Notes: generated from the sequence alone by a model not told the origin. A stretch of 64,000 nt of DNA from Gaetbulibacter saemankumensis DSM 17032 (GCF_000425645.1 NZ_KE384430.1:855492-919491); one strand, 5' to 3'. Counted from the stretch's first letter, positions 54,819 to 63,924 are shown. Made by a program: numbers and translations.

Positions 54819-55817
54819 ATGGTTACATTAAAGCAACTGGCTAAAGAATTAAATGTTTCAATATCTACAGTCTCTAAAGCGCTTAATAATAGTGAAGAAA
54901 TTGGAGAAGAAACTGTGAAGCGTGTAAAGGAGCTAGCAGAATTATATAATTATAAGCCTAATAAAGTTGCTTTAAGTTTAAAATCGAATAGAACCAAAAC
55001 AATTGGTGTTATCATCCCTGACATATTAAATCATTTTTTATCAAAAGTACTTTTTGGAATTGAACGTGAGGCGTCAAAATATGGGTATAATATTATGACG
55101 TGCATATCCAATGAGTCCCTGGATAAAGAAAAGGAAGCGATCAACCTTTTAACGGGGAGTGTGGATGGTTTTATTTTATCCTTGTCTGAAGAGACACAGC
55201 TTAAGGATGATATGGAACATTTTAAAAAGACCATAATACAGAAAACCCCTATTGTAATGTTTGATAGGGTTGCGCATGATTTGTTGTGCGACAAAGTTAT
55301 TGTTGATGATTTTGATGCAACCTATAATGCCACGATGAACTTGATTGCCGATAACAGAAAACATATTGCATTTATAACTAATCTTGATAATTTAAGTGTT
55401 GGTAAGCTTAGAGAGCGTGGCTATGCCAAGGCTATTTTTGAATCCGGTTCAGAACCAATTTTGCTAAAGATTAAAAAGAAAGAAGACCAACAAAAGAAAA
55501 TTCTCAGCTTTCTAAAGAAAAATAAGCATGTTGACGGCGTTATAGCGGCCGATAGTTCATCGGGTATTATTGCGGTGAATGCGGCGATGCAATATGGACT
55601 AAAAGTGCCTAAAAATATTTCAGTCATTGGTTTCGCCAGTAAGGCAGATTCCAATCATGCCATTCCTAAATTAACAACTATTAGGCAGCATGCCAAGGAT
55701 ATAGGTGCGAATGCTGCAAAAATGCTAATTAATAGATTAGAAAATAATGGGGTTCAAGAAGATGTTAAGACCATTATTGTTAAAACTAGTTTAGTGCAGG
55801 CAAAATCAACACGTTAG
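54819..55817 (+). CDS. LacI family transcriptional regulator
   Basis: This is a LacI/GalR-type repressor of 332 residues: N-terminal HTH MVTLKQLAKELNVSISTVSKALN, hinge NYKPNKVALSLKSNRTKTIG, and a periplasmic-binding-protein-like sensor domain (VIAADSSSGIIAVNAAMQYG, VIGFASKADSNHAIP). It probably controls a sugar-related gene, possibly the divergent HAD phosphatase. It does not adjoin a transporter. Confidence 0.9.
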   Translation: MVTLKQLAKELNVSISTVSKALNNSEEIGEETVKRVKELAELYNYKPNKVALSLKSNRTKTIGVIIPDILNHFLSKVLFGIEREASKYGYNIMTCISNESLDKEKEAINLLTGSVDGFILSLSEETQLKDDMEHFKKTIIQKTPIVMFDRVAHDLLCDKVIVDDFDATYNATMNLIADNRKHIAFITNLDNLSVGKLRERGYAKAIFESGSEPILLKIKKKEDQQKKILSFLKKNKHVDGVIAADSSSGIIAVNAAMQYGLKVPKNISVIGFASKADSNHAIPKLTTIRQHAKDIGANAAKMLINRLENNGVQEDVKTIIVKTSLVQAKSTR

Positions 55818-56167
55818 GCTGTTTTTTGTAAGTAATTATTGCTATAAACGTATTTTGACGATAAAATACGCATTTCATCGATTAACTTAAATTAGTTATA
55901 CTGTTTAACCTACATTTGATACAAGTTATCGGAAATTATACATTCCCCTCAGATTTCAGTTAACTTATTAATCCATTTTATTGTTGACTTAAAAGTCAAT
56001 ATTCCCTCAAAATAATATTTATAATTCTAGACGCTTTTGTATGCGTTTGGTTTTAAAATTAATTATCCATTTTTCCCTCTAACAAGATTTTTGTTAAAAG
56101 TCTTAGTTATCATATTGTTTAAATAATTAGAGAAAAATAAAATAATTAACCTTAAAATCAAATCATT
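55818..56167. other. Long untranslated stretch before the small lipoprotein
   Basis: These 350 bp separate the LacI gene from the 48-residue lipoprotein. A perfect 8 bp hairpin CGTATTTT-GACGAT-AAAATACG lies at 55849-55870 just after the LacI gene, without a T tract. The remainder is AT-rich and contains no longer reading frame; it may act as a long 5' leader. Confidence 0.5.
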
Positions 56168-56314
56168 ATGAAGGCCCTAAAGATCGTATTAGTTTTAGCA
56201 GTAGTTTTAACAGCATTAACTTCTTGTACCAAGCAAGATTTAAATGAAGATGATGTATTAAATGCTCCAGATACAACTTTAATTGTTGGTGATGGTACTA
56301 TAGAATTGAGATAG
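56168..56314 (+). CDS. 48-residue lipoprotein
   Basis: A short reading frame (ATG 56168 to TAG 56314) encodes a signal peptide MKALKIVLVLAVVLTALTSC with a lipobox Cys at residue 20, then an acidic tail of 28 residues with TKQDLNEDDVLNAPDTT. Small size and clear lipobox support translation. It is followed by the palindromic hairpin at 56338-56365 and 108 bp downstream by the TPR kinase gene. A sensor, decoy or secreted-signal role is conceivable but unproven. Confidence 0.72.
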   Translation: MKALKIVLVLAVVLTALTSCTKQDLNEDDVLNAPDTTLIVGDGTIELR

Positions 56315-56337
56315 TATTAGTAAAAATATAATTAATA

Positions 56338-56365
56338 AAGGCCTTTATCGTACGATAAAGGCCTT
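56338..56365. terminator. Perfectly palindromic hairpin after the small lipoprotein
   Basis: The 28 bp equal their own reverse complement (arms AAGGCCTTTATCGT and ACGATAAAGGCCTT), followed by ATCTTTTTAT. It would end transcription of the lipoprotein before the kinase gene. Confidence 0.72.
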
Positions 56366-56422
56366 ATCTTTTTATAAATTAAAAAATATAGATACATTTG
56401 ATAAACTCGATATGTTAATCCG

Positions 56423-58435
56423 TTGAAATATAAATTTTGGTTTTTACTATGCTTATTAACTGCCCTCTCTCATTCTCAGAAGAGTCTCGGGCCTATTGTA
56501 GATAGTATAGAATATTATATAAATACATCTTCTTCTAAGAAATTAGATAAATATATTCGATTAAAACAAGCTAATAGAGCTAAAATACTGGCAGAAAATT
56601 ATCAGTTGGATTCTTTAATCGTTGATGCGAATGTAAATTTAGCTGCTATTTACAATAATCAGGAAGATTACAATCTCTTTTTGTTTTACAGTCATGAGGC
56701 TTATAAGTTGGCTAAACGTTTAAAGGATACCACCTCATTAGCCTTAGTAAACAAAAATTTGGGCTATTATTATTACGATAAAATCCCGGATAGTGCCTAT
56801 TACTATAATGATAAGGCTGAAAAACTTTACAGGCACCTTAATGATAATCTCAATAGGGCTATTGTACTTTTAGATATTGCTTTATTACAAAAACAGGAAA
56901 AAGATCTCACCGGTAGTGAATTAACCTCGGTTGAAGCCCTGTCATTGCTTGATAAGCTCGATCCAAATAATGATACAGTTAAGGCATATCAAATATATCT
57001 ATACAACAATCTTGGCCAAGTTTTTAAAATTTTAGAACAACACGATGAAGAAATAATTTATTTTGAGCGGGCTTTAGATGGGCAACTAGCACTTAATGCC
57101 GATAATATGGGTATGGTTAATAATCTCCAAAACAATTTGGCAGTTGCTTACAAAGATGCCGGTAAATATAATTTGGCCATCAAGTTACTTGAGGAGATTT
57201 TAGCAGACAAAAATTTACTAAAAACGAGACCTGACTTTTATGCTGTCGTACTAGATAACTATGCACATGCGTTACAGTTGGCTGATAATACAGAGCAATT
57301 ACCCAATCTATATCATAGATCTTTAAAAATTTGTGACAGTATAGATAACGATGTTTATACCATCATAACTAAACAGCATTTAGCTAAGTATTATCAGAAA
57401 TATGGTAATATGGATTCTGCGAAATATTATGCTTATCAAGCTAAGACAATTTCCGAGAAATATTCAAAGGATGATTTACTTAGGTCTTTATTGTTATTAT
57501 CGGAATTAGAATCAGATAGTGTGGCTGTAAAATACTATGATGCCTATATAAAACTAAGTGATAGCCTCTTGAAAAATGAGCGGGCTACACGTAATAAATA
57601 TGCCAGAATTCATTATGAAACGGAGCAAATAGAGCGTGAAAACAGGCAAATAGCTAAAGAGCGTTTGTGGCTGCTTATTATTTCGGTAGTATTAATTATT
57701 GCTTCTATTCTATTATATCTGGTAATCACGCAGCGCAATAAAAATAAGGAGCTGAAACTTATTCAGCAGCAGCAACAAGCAAACGAAGAAATCTACAATC
57801 TAATGCTGTCTCAAAATGAACGAATAGAAGAAGCTCGGGTATTAGAAAAAAAACGTATTTCCGAGGAATTGCATGACGGTGTTTTAGGACGTTTGTTTGG
57901 AACCAGATTGAGTTTAGATAGCTTAAATATGAATAATAGCCCAGAGGCTATTAAAACAAGAAGTGAATACATAGATGGTTTAAAAACTATAGAAAATGAT
58001 ATTCGAAAAGTATCACATGAATTAAATACCGATTTTGTTTCTGGTTCTGGTTTTATAGATATAATAAAAACACTTGTAGAAACACAAACGTTAGCTTATG
58101 AAATTGACTATCATTTAGATTACGAAGAAATTATAAACTGGGATGATGTAAATAATAAGATGAAAATTCATATTTATCGTATTATACAAGAGACTTTGCA
58201 TAATATTTATAAACATGCCAATGCTACACGTGTTGATATTAGTTTTAAATTAAAAAATAATGTAATTTGCTTGGCCATTAGTGATGATGGTACCGGATTC
58301 GATGTAAATAAGGCAAAGTCAGGTATAGGTATAAAGAATATGAACTCCAGAATTAAAGATATAAACGGAACCTTAAGTATCGTATCGAGTAAAAATGAAG
58401 GAACAACACTCACTATAGAAGCCCCAATAGCATAA
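56423..58435 (+). CDS. TPR-containing sensor histidine kinase (HisKA_3 type)
   Basis: A signal peptide (residues about 1-19) is followed by about 6-7 tetratricopeptide-like helical repeats in the periplasm (about 40-390), a transmembrane helix at about 415-435 (LWLLIISVVLIIASILLYLV), a coiled coil, the HisKA_3 phosphoacceptor in SEELHDGVLGR (near residue 483), and a HATPase domain with TLHNIYKHANATRVDIS and GIGIKNMNSRI. The start is TTG at 56423; a TTG start fits the signal peptide. It is followed after 8 bp by the LuxR-type regulator gene. Confidence 0.88.
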   Translation: MKYKFWFLLCLLTALSHSQKSLGPIVDSIEYYINTSSSKKLDKYIRLKQANRAKILAENYQLDSLIVDANVNLAAIYNNQEDYNLFLFYSHEAYKLAKRLKDTTSLALVNKNLGYYYYDKIPDSAYYYNDKAEKLYRHLNDNLNRAIVLLDIALLQKQEKDLTGSELTSVEALSLLDKLDPNNDTVKAYQIYLYNNLGQVFKILEQHDEEIIYFERALDGQLALNADNMGMVNNLQNNLAVAYKDAGKYNLAIKLLEEILADKNLLKTRPDFYAVVLDNYAHALQLADNTEQLPNLYHRSLKICDSIDNDVYTIITKQHLAKYYQKYGNMDSAKYYAYQAKTISEKYSKDDLLRSLLLLSELESDSVAVKYYDAYIKLSDSLLKNERATRNKYARIHYETEQIERENRQIAKERLWLLIISVVLIIASILLYLVITQRNKNKELKLIQQQQQANEEIYNLMLSQNERIEEARVLEKKRISEELHDGVLGRLFGTRLSLDSLNMNNSPEAIKTRSEYIDGLKTIENDIRKVSHELNTDFVSGSGFIDIIKTLVETQTLAYEIDYHLDYEEIINWDDVNNKMKIHIYRIIQETLHNIYKHANATRVDISFKLKNNVICLAISDDGTGFDVNKAKSGIGIKNMNSRIKDINGTLSIVSSKNEGTTLTIEAPIA

Positions 58436-58443
58436 TACTAATT

Positions 58444-59118
58444 ATGACACAGAAAATAAAAATACTTATGATTGATGACCATCCCATGATTATTGAGGGT
58501 TATCAAAATACATTACAGTTTACTAAGAAAGAGAATCAAGAATTATTTATTGATATTGCAAATAATTGTGACGAGGCTGTAAAATTAATGGATAAATCTG
58601 TCGAGAGGGAAGTGCCGTATGATATTTTATTTGTAGATATTAGCTTGCCTGCTTCAACCGATGGTCGAATGACGTCGGGTGAAGATTTAGCCGGATATGC
58701 ACGTGAAACATTGCCTCAGGCAAAAATTATTATTCTTACTATGTTTAATGAATCTTTTAGGATTCATAATATTATAAAAACTATAGACCCTGAAGGGTTC
58801 TTAATAAAAAGTGATTTAACGTCTAGTGAATTGGCAAGTGCTTTTCAAGCGGTGCTAAATAATCCGCCATTTTATAGTGGAACTGTTAATAGTTATATTC
58901 GAAAAGTTATTAGTAGTGATATTGTAATTGACGAAAAAAATCGTAAAATTCTTCATTTACTATCACAAGGTGTTAAAACTAAAAACTTAGCCTCCCATTT
59001 AGATATTTCTTTAAGTGCTATTGAAAAGCGAAAAAAGCAATTGAGAGAAATATTCGAAGTGCATGATGGACAAGACGAAACGTTACTTAAAGAAGCTCGA
59101 AATAGGGGGTTTGTTTAA
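58444..59118 (+). CDS. NarL/LuxR-type response regulator
   Basis: This is the partner of the preceding kinase. The receiver domain has LMIDDHPMIIEGY, phosphoacceptor Asp65 (LFVDISLPA) and Lys in FLIKSDLTSSE. A LuxR-type helix-turn-helix occupies the C-terminus (ILHLLSQGVKTKNLASHLDISLSAIEKRK). Length 224 is normal. It is co-transcribed with the kinase gene (8 bp gap). A long noncoding segment follows to the terminator at 59340. Confidence 0.9.
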   Translation: MTQKIKILMIDDHPMIIEGYQNTLQFTKKENQELFIDIANNCDEAVKLMDKSVEREVPYDILFVDISLPASTDGRMTSGEDLAGYARETLPQAKIIILTMFNESFRIHNIIKTIDPEGFLIKSDLTSSELASAFQAVLNNPPFYSGTVNSYIRKVISSDIVIDEKNRKILHLLSQGVKTKNLASHLDISLSAIEKRKKQLREIFEVHDGQDETLLKEARNRGFV

Positions 59119-59339
59119 TGTTTAGGTAAGTGATTTCTTGTTATTTGTGTTAAAAAAATAATAATTAATAATTTGTTATTAGCTGTAAATCATGGATATA
59201 GCTGGTTTTTACATATAAACCGCAATATTATTACGGGTTTACCGCAGTTAAACAAACATACTAATGCTTAAATTTGTAAAATCAACACTACAAAATTAAT
59301 TAATCCCTCAATTTTTTTGTTGATAATAGCAATTTACAT

Positions 59340-59378
59340 GCCCTATGGAGGTGAGAGACCCATAGGGCTTTTCTTTTT
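59340..59378 (+). terminator. Rho-independent terminator after the two-component pair
   Basis: GCCCTATGG (59340-59348) pairs exactly with CCATAGGGC (59360-59368), followed by a T-rich run. It lies 222 bp after the regulator stop codon. The segment between holds a TAAATTTG promoter-like box at 59269-59276 but no convincing reading frame. Confidence 0.75.
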
Positions 59379-59881
59379 TAAAAAGAGAAAACCAGTTCTC
59401 GGCTATTCCAAATAATTCCTATAAACATGATTAAGTAAGCAACACAGGTTATAAACTTAATTAATGTAGATCCTAAAAAACCTATAAACGAACCAAAGGC
59501 TGCTTTTAAAGCTATTTTTGTGTCATTTTTATGATACAATTCACCAATTAAGGCGCCTATAAAAGGGCCTATAATAATACCGCCAGGAATGGGTGCTAAT
59601 AAACCAACTACCAATCCAATACTGGTTCCTATCATCCCATATTTGCTTCCTCCAAAGTGTTTAGTACCCAGAGCTGGAATGATGTAATCTAATATCCAAA
59701 TTAGGAAAGCAACTAAAAAGGTTATTAATAAAAAGGTTTTGCTTAACTCAACAGACTTGCTAAAGTATAGTGTTAGAAATCCGGCCCAACTCGATAACGG
59801 GCCTGGAATTACTGGAAGAAAACTTCCAATAAGCCCTAAAAGCATTAGAATTGCCGCAATAAGCACTAAAATTAAATCCAT
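59378..59881 (-). CDS. DUF456 membrane protein
   Basis: This 167-residue integral membrane protein of the DUF456 family has about four to five hydrophobic segments, with GLIGSFLPVIPGPLSSWAGF near the N-terminus and a Gly-rich GLLAPIPGGIIIGPFIGALIGEL in the middle. Family function is unknown. It is divergent from the BlaI homologue gene, and the operator array at 59933-59992 lies between their starts. Confidence 0.85.
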   Translation of the reverse strand: MDLILVLIAAILMLLGLIGSFLPVIPGPLSSWAGFLTLYFSKSVELSKTFLLITFLVAFLIWILDYIIPALGTKHFGGSKYGMIGTSIGLVVGLLAPIPGGIIIGPFIGALIGELYHKNDTKIALKAAFGSFIGFLGSTLIKFITCVAYLIMFIGIIWNSRELVFSF

Positions 59882-59932
59882 GCTGCCTTTTTAATGAATT
59901 AGACGCTAAGGTTATTGAAATGTTACATTTTT

Positions 59933-59992
59933 AACTAAAAAATTAGTTTAAACTAAATATTTAGTTAAATTTATGTAACTAAGTTTTTAGTT
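59933..59992. promoter_or_regulatory. Three BlaI/MecI-type operator dyads
   Basis: Three dyads of the exact form AACTAA-N4-TTAGTT start at 59933 (spacer AAAA), 59951 (spacer ATAT, fully palindromic) and 59977 (spacer GTTT). Each contains ACTA-N6-TAGT, the same half-site sequence and spacing as the known BlaI/MecI operators of staphylococci (ACTA-CATATG-TAGT). They lie 22 to 82 bp before the BlaI homologue's start, in the divergent gap with DUF456. Confidence 0.75.
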
Positions 59993-60014
59993 GAATAAAT
60001 AAAACTCGAGTAAA

Positions 60015-60350
60015 ATGAAACAACTTACTAAGGCAGAAGAAGATATTATGCAAATACTTTGGCAATTAAAAAAGGCTAACGTTAAAGCAATTATCGAAGA
60101 GATTTCAGAGCCAAAGCCTGCTTATAATACGGTGTCAACAATTGTTAGAATTTTAGAAACTAAAGGATTTGTTGGGTATGAAAAGCAAGGAAAAGGTCAT
60201 GTGTACTTTCCAATAGTGGATAAACAAGATTATAGCTACCAGTCTATAAATAAGTTGGTGGATAATTATTTTCAAGGATCTTTTAAAAATATGGTATCAT
60301 TTTTTATGAAGAAAAATGATATGAGTAAAAAAGACATAAAACCGGAGTGA
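60015..60350 (+). CDS. BlaI/MecI/CopY family repressor
   Basis: This winged-helix repressor of 111 residues matches BlaI/MecI/CopY: QLTKAEEDIMQILWQLKKANVKAI and AYNTVSTIVRILETKGFVGYEKQGKGHVYFPI. It is predicted to bind the dyads just upstream and control its own operon. In most relatives a BlaR1/MecR1-type membrane peptidase (M56) follows; here a small lipoprotein gene follows instead. A hairpin (60338-60366) overlaps the stop codon. Confidence 0.9.
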   Translation: MKQLTKAEEDIMQILWQLKKANVKAIIEEISEPKPAYNTVSTIVRILETKGFVGYEKQGKGHVYFPIVDKQDYSYQSINKLVDNYFQGSFKNMVSFFMKKNDMSKKDIKPE

Positions 60351-60366
60351 AAGCTTCGGTTTTTTT
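60338..60366 (+). terminator. Terminator overlapping the BlaI homologue stop codon
   Basis: AAAACCGGAG pairs with CTTCGGTTTT (one G-U pair) around TGAAAG, which includes the TGA stop, followed by TTT. Read-through into the lipoprotein gene 57 bp further is possible. Confidence 0.65.
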
Positions 60367-60422
60367 AGTTTTAAGTGCTTAAAAAACAAAAAATTCGTAC
60401 TTTTCGGTTTTCAGTTCTATTA

Positions 60423-60899
60423 ATGAAGCAGCTCTACGTTTTAATTATTGTTTTAATATTGTGCTCTTGTGAGCAATTTAAGATAAAAAAAACATCTTCA
60501 GAAGCAATTTTAAAGGAGGAATTACAAACCTTTAATTGGCAGGAGGTTGATGCCTATCCTTCATTTTCTAAATGTGATTCTTTAGAAACCAACGAAGAAA
60601 AAAGTTTGTGTTTTTCAGAATTACTAACAAACCATATTCTAAATTATTTGCAGCAAGAACAAATTATAGTAAGTCAGGATATAAACGATACTATTAATCT
60701 TGATTTTCAAGTGTCAGAAAAAGGGGAATTAATGCTGCTACATTCTGAAATTGACAGTATTGTAAAGGTGGAAATTCCGACTATCGAGCGATTAATTAAA
60801 GAAAGTCTGGAGGCCTTGCCAAAAATTTATCCAGCAATTAAACGTGGTCAACAAGTAAGAACGGAGTTCAATTTACCAATTATTATTAACGTTCAATAA
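60423..60899 (+). CDS. Lipoprotein of unknown function, BlaI-linked
   Basis: I do not recognise the family. The signal region MKQLYVLIIVLILCSC with lipobox Cys supports ATG 60423; the open frame's GTG at 60375 adds 16 basic residues without export signal. The C-terminal half (DTINLDFQVSEKGELMLLHSEIDS... to RTEFNLPIIINVQ) resembles a TonB C-terminal-like fold. Length 158. It is adjacent to the BlaI homologue and could be under its control. Confidence 0.65.
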   Translation: MKQLYVLIIVLILCSCEQFKIKKTSSEAILKEELQTFNWQEVDAYPSFSKCDSLETNEEKSLCFSELLTNHILNYLQQEQIIVSQDINDTINLDFQVSEKGELMLLHSEIDSIVKVEIPTIERLIKESLEALPKIYPAIKRGQQVRTEFNLPIIINVQ

Positions 60900-60901
60900 T
60901 A

Positions 60902-61783
60902 TTACAGATTCAGTTTGTATCCAAATGCAATATCTACAGGGAAGTTTTTGGAGTGCGTCATAAAAATGGCGAAAAGTTCATTATAATTAAAACTCAGATA
61001 GCTCTTATTAGTTAATTTAATATCTGCACCTATACCAAAACTTAAAGGTGTATGAAATAGAGATTCTTTAACAACTTTTGAGGCATCATTTTGCAATTCG
61101 AAAGTTTCTTTGGTAAACGTATAGGTGGCACAACGTAAATTTCCGAAAACATTAAATTTTGACTGATTAATAAATCGATACCGATACCCGACGGTTATCT
61201 GAGTTGCACTGAATTTTAGTTTAGAAGTTTTAATCGCATGCTCAATACTAAAAAATCCTGCCTGTTTTGGTTTTTCAACATGACCGAAAAATTCAAATTC
61301 AGAACTTAAAAAAGTGGTTAAAGTATTAGACCGATTATCTACAAATTCTATAAATGGGTGATTGGTTATACCTGCAAAAAAGGCTATCCTAGAACTTAAA
61401 CTAGCTCTTTCTCCCGTATATTCAAATCGTTTTGTGCCTTTAGAATTATAGGCTCGAATAAATTCTTTTATGCTGTATCTTCCAAAGCCTACACGCCTAG
61501 CCGACACATTCGATCCAATGGTAAGTTGATTTAAAGTTGCTTTGTATTCTTTATTGTAACTATTATCAGAATTTTGTGTATTAATCAGCTCGTAGAGTGT
61601 ATCGTTTTGGTCTTTAATAAAGTAGCGATTGGGTAATTCAGTTTTCAGAACTAAAAAATCTAAATCACCTTCTATTTCCATTTTCAAGATTAGAACCTCT
61701 CCATTGTAGGTGTATGTCTCTTGAGCAAATACGAAAAAAGAACCCAATAGAATAAGTATAATGCTTAGCCAACCGTTTTTCAT
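60902..61783 (-). CDS. Exported beta-barrel protein of unknown function
   Basis: A signal peptide (MKNGWLSIILILLGSFFVFAQ) is followed by mostly beta-strand sequence with aromatic residues typical of outer-membrane barrels, ending in MTHSKNFPVDIAFGYKLNL. I chose ATG 61783 because the open frame's GTG at 61795 adds four residues before the signal peptide. Length 293. It converges on the BlaI-linked lipoprotein gene after 2 bp. Confidence 0.7.
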   Translation of the reverse strand: MKNGWLSIILILLGSFFVFAQETYTYNGEVLILKMEIEGDLDFLVLKTELPNRYFIKDQNDTLYELINTQNSDNSYNKEYKATLNQLTIGSNVSARRVGFGRYSIKEFIRAYNSKGTKRFEYTGERASLSSRIAFFAGITNHPFIEFVDNRSNTLTTFLSSEFEFFGHVEKPKQAGFFSIEHAIKTSKLKFSATQITVGYRYRFINQSKFNVFGNLRCATYTFTKETFELQNDASKVVKESLFHTPLSFGIGADIKLTNKSYLSFNYNELFAIFMTHSKNFPVDIAFGYKLNL

Positions 61784-61834
61784 AAAGTACACCACTTGGA
61801 GGTTAAATGTAAATCTAGTAAAAAATAGAATGGG

Positions 61835-62959
61835 TTATTTTTTAAATTGACGTCCCTTCCAGGTATATTCTGAAAATATGGATTTGATAGCAACATACAC
61901 ACTAAAAAAAGGATAAAAAATAAACGCCAAGGGGAAGGTTTTTAAAACCTGTTTTTGTTTAAAAAATAAGGCTGCTTTAGAAATGATTACGTAATCTACC
62001 ATAAATTTTGAAAGCAAAATAGCTAAAAAGTAGAAGGTAGAAGTATAGTGAATCCATGTGAGGAGGAGCAAACTAATTACTAGTATATTCATTAATAATA
62101 CTGCAATTCCCGTGAGTTTACCAAAGGCATTTTTATACCGACTTGTTTTGGCGGCCCATCTAATCCGTTGATTGATAAGTTGTCTCCAGGAAGGTTGTGT
62201 CTTAGTGCTAACTATGGCATCTTCACATTTCAAATATGTTAAGGTTTTTGGGTAGTTTTTTGCAATTTTTTCTAATAAAAAAATATCGTCGCCACTCGCT
62301 GTTTGATTGTTGCCTTCAAAACCATCTAATTCAATAAATAGGTATTTTTGATATGCGAAATTCGCTCCGTTACATAAAAATGGTTGGTTTATTCCAAAAC
62401 CACCTATAGTTGCGCCCTGCAAACTATGTAAATCTAAAATCTGAAACTTGTGAAGAAATGAGGGGCGATTAAGGTAACTTACAGGGCCTGAAATACATTT
62501 GGCGTTGGTTTTAATTATGATCTCATCAAAACTATTTAGCCAATATCTTGGAAATTCACAATCGGCATCCGTTGTAATAATCCAGTCATATTTTGATTTT
62601 TTTACAGCCGTGCTAATAGCATCTTTTTTAGGAGATTTCGATTGTCGGTCGTTTTCGAGTACGGTAATGTTAAGTTTTGAATTCAGTATGAAGTTTGAAA
62701 TAATGTCTAATGACTTGTCTTCAGAAGCATCGTTAACAAGGATAATTTCGAAAAGTTTTTTTGGGTAGGATAATTGCTCTAATGATTGTAATAGAAGCGG
62801 TAAATTTTCGGCTTCATTTCTAAAAGGGATAACCACCGAGAAGTTTGTCTTGCTCTGGGTTAACTTCAGCTTATAAGGCGAAATTCTTTTAAAACCTATA
62901 ATGAAACTGGTAATTAAAACAAGATACCCTATCGTGATAATTAAACCTATCCACACCAT
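61835..62959 (-). CDS. Family 2 glycosyltransferase, membrane-bound
   Basis: The GT2 domain opens with FSVVIPFRNEAENLPLLL, and contains TTDADCEFP (catalytic DxD-type) and SGDDIFLLEKIA, QPSWRQLINQRIRWAAK (the QxxRW motif of processive GT2 enzymes). One transmembrane helix is at the N-terminus and two to three are at the C-terminus. The product may be a polysaccharide or glycolipid. It lies 2 bp downstream of the flippase-like gene, and the two are co-transcribed. Confidence 0.87.
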   Translation of the reverse strand: MVWIGLIITIGYLVLITSFIIGFKRISPYKLKLTQSKTNFSVVIPFRNEAENLPLLLQSLEQLSYPKKLFEIILVNDASEDKSLDIISNFILNSKLNITVLENDRQSKSPKKDAISTAVKKSKYDWIITTDADCEFPRYWLNSFDEIIIKTNAKCISGPVSYLNRPSFLHKFQILDLHSLQGATIGGFGINQPFLCNGANFAYQKYLFIELDGFEGNNQTASGDDIFLLEKIAKNYPKTLTYLKCEDAIVSTKTQPSWRQLINQRIRWAAKTSRYKNAFGKLTGIAVLLMNILVISLLLLTWIHYTSTFYFLAILLSKFMVDYVIISKAALFFKQKQVLKTFPLAFIFYPFFSVYVAIKSIFSEYTWKGRQFKK

Positions 62960-62961
62960 AA

Positions 62962-63924
62962 TTAAATTGTACTGTTTGGGTATTTATAATTAAGAACGAA
63001 ATGACTACCTATTAGAGTTGGTAGTACAAAATTAAAAATCCACATGATGGTGGTAATGCTTAAAATTATTGTGGGGGAAATACTTAAGTATGAAAATAAA
63101 AACGCTGCTATACTGCCCTTAATTGCAACATCGAAAATGGCAATCGATGGAATAATGGAGCTTAGTAAATACATAGAGCTTATAATCACCATGGCATCAA
63201 AATAGTAGATATCCACATTAAAAAGATGTAATAAATAATAAAACTGAAACGAAAATATTAAATAGCGAATTAAGGATAATACGAGTATACGTAAAAGCCG
63301 TTGTTTGGTATTGTAATGCTTAAATAAATTATCCAATTTAATTAATTTAAATTTTGAATAATTCGTTCTTTTGAAGGTAATTATGATTAGCAATGCAATC
63401 ATAATTAAAAGGATAAACCCAACAATATGGTTGTGAAAGTTTAGTTGAATAGAATATTTCAAAGAAAAAAAGGAGAGACCAATAACACCCAAAATTAGGG
63501 TAATGCTCATTTGAGTTAAGTTCGAAATTAAATTTAAAATCAGAATTTGTTTTCTGTATTCACGACTAAAAAATAGTGCTTTGGCTCCGTATTCACCAAT
63601 TTTATTCGGTGTAAATATAGAAACTGTTAAAGATGCTAAGCATTGTTTACTTACTTCAGTTAGAGTCAAATGTTTTATCGAACTTACTAGGTGTTGCCAC
63701 TTTAATATGTCAAAGAACCAATTAAGACTGGTTAAAATTAAAAGTGATAACCCTATAAGAAAAAAAGATATAAGATGATTTTCTATTCTATTAAATAAAA
63801 ATGATAAGTCTAAATAGGATGTGTTTAGCTTCTCATAAATATAATAGAAGGCAGTAATAACTAGGCTTATTTTAATAAGCACTAAAAAGAATTGTTTAGT
63901 TTTGTATGGTAACGATTCGGTCAT
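62962..63924 (-). CDS. Lysylphosphatidylglycerol synthase-type (UPF0104) membrane protein
   Basis: This 320-residue protein has about eight hydrophobic segments and resembles the UPF0104/AglD-like flippase domain found in lysylphosphatidylglycerol synthases. FTPNKIGEYGAKALFFSREYRK near residue 100 is the recognisable part. There is no cytosolic aminoacyl transferase domain. With the adjacent GT2 it could move a lipid-linked product across the membrane; that is inference. Confidence 0.75.
   Translation of the reverse strand: MTESLPYKTKQFFLVLIKISLVITAFYYIYEKLNTSYLDLSFLFNRIENHLISFFLIGLSLLILTSLNWFFDILKWQHLVSSIKHLTLTEVSKQCLASLTVSIFTPNKIGEYGAKALFFSREYRKQILILNLISNLTQMSITLILGVIGLSFFSLKYSIQLNFHNHIVGFILLIMIALLIIITFKRTNYSKFKLIKLDNLFKHYNTKQRLLRILVLSLIRYLIFSFQFYYLLHLFNVDIYYFDAMVIISSMYLLSSIIPSIAIFDVAIKGSIAAFLFSYLSISPTIILSITTIMWIFNFVLPTLIGSHFVLNYKYPNSTI

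Noticed and set aside
59349-59420. A short reading frame beginning within the terminator hairpin at 59339
   Set aside because: Its start and most of its length are the terminator and the 3' end of the DUF456 gene.
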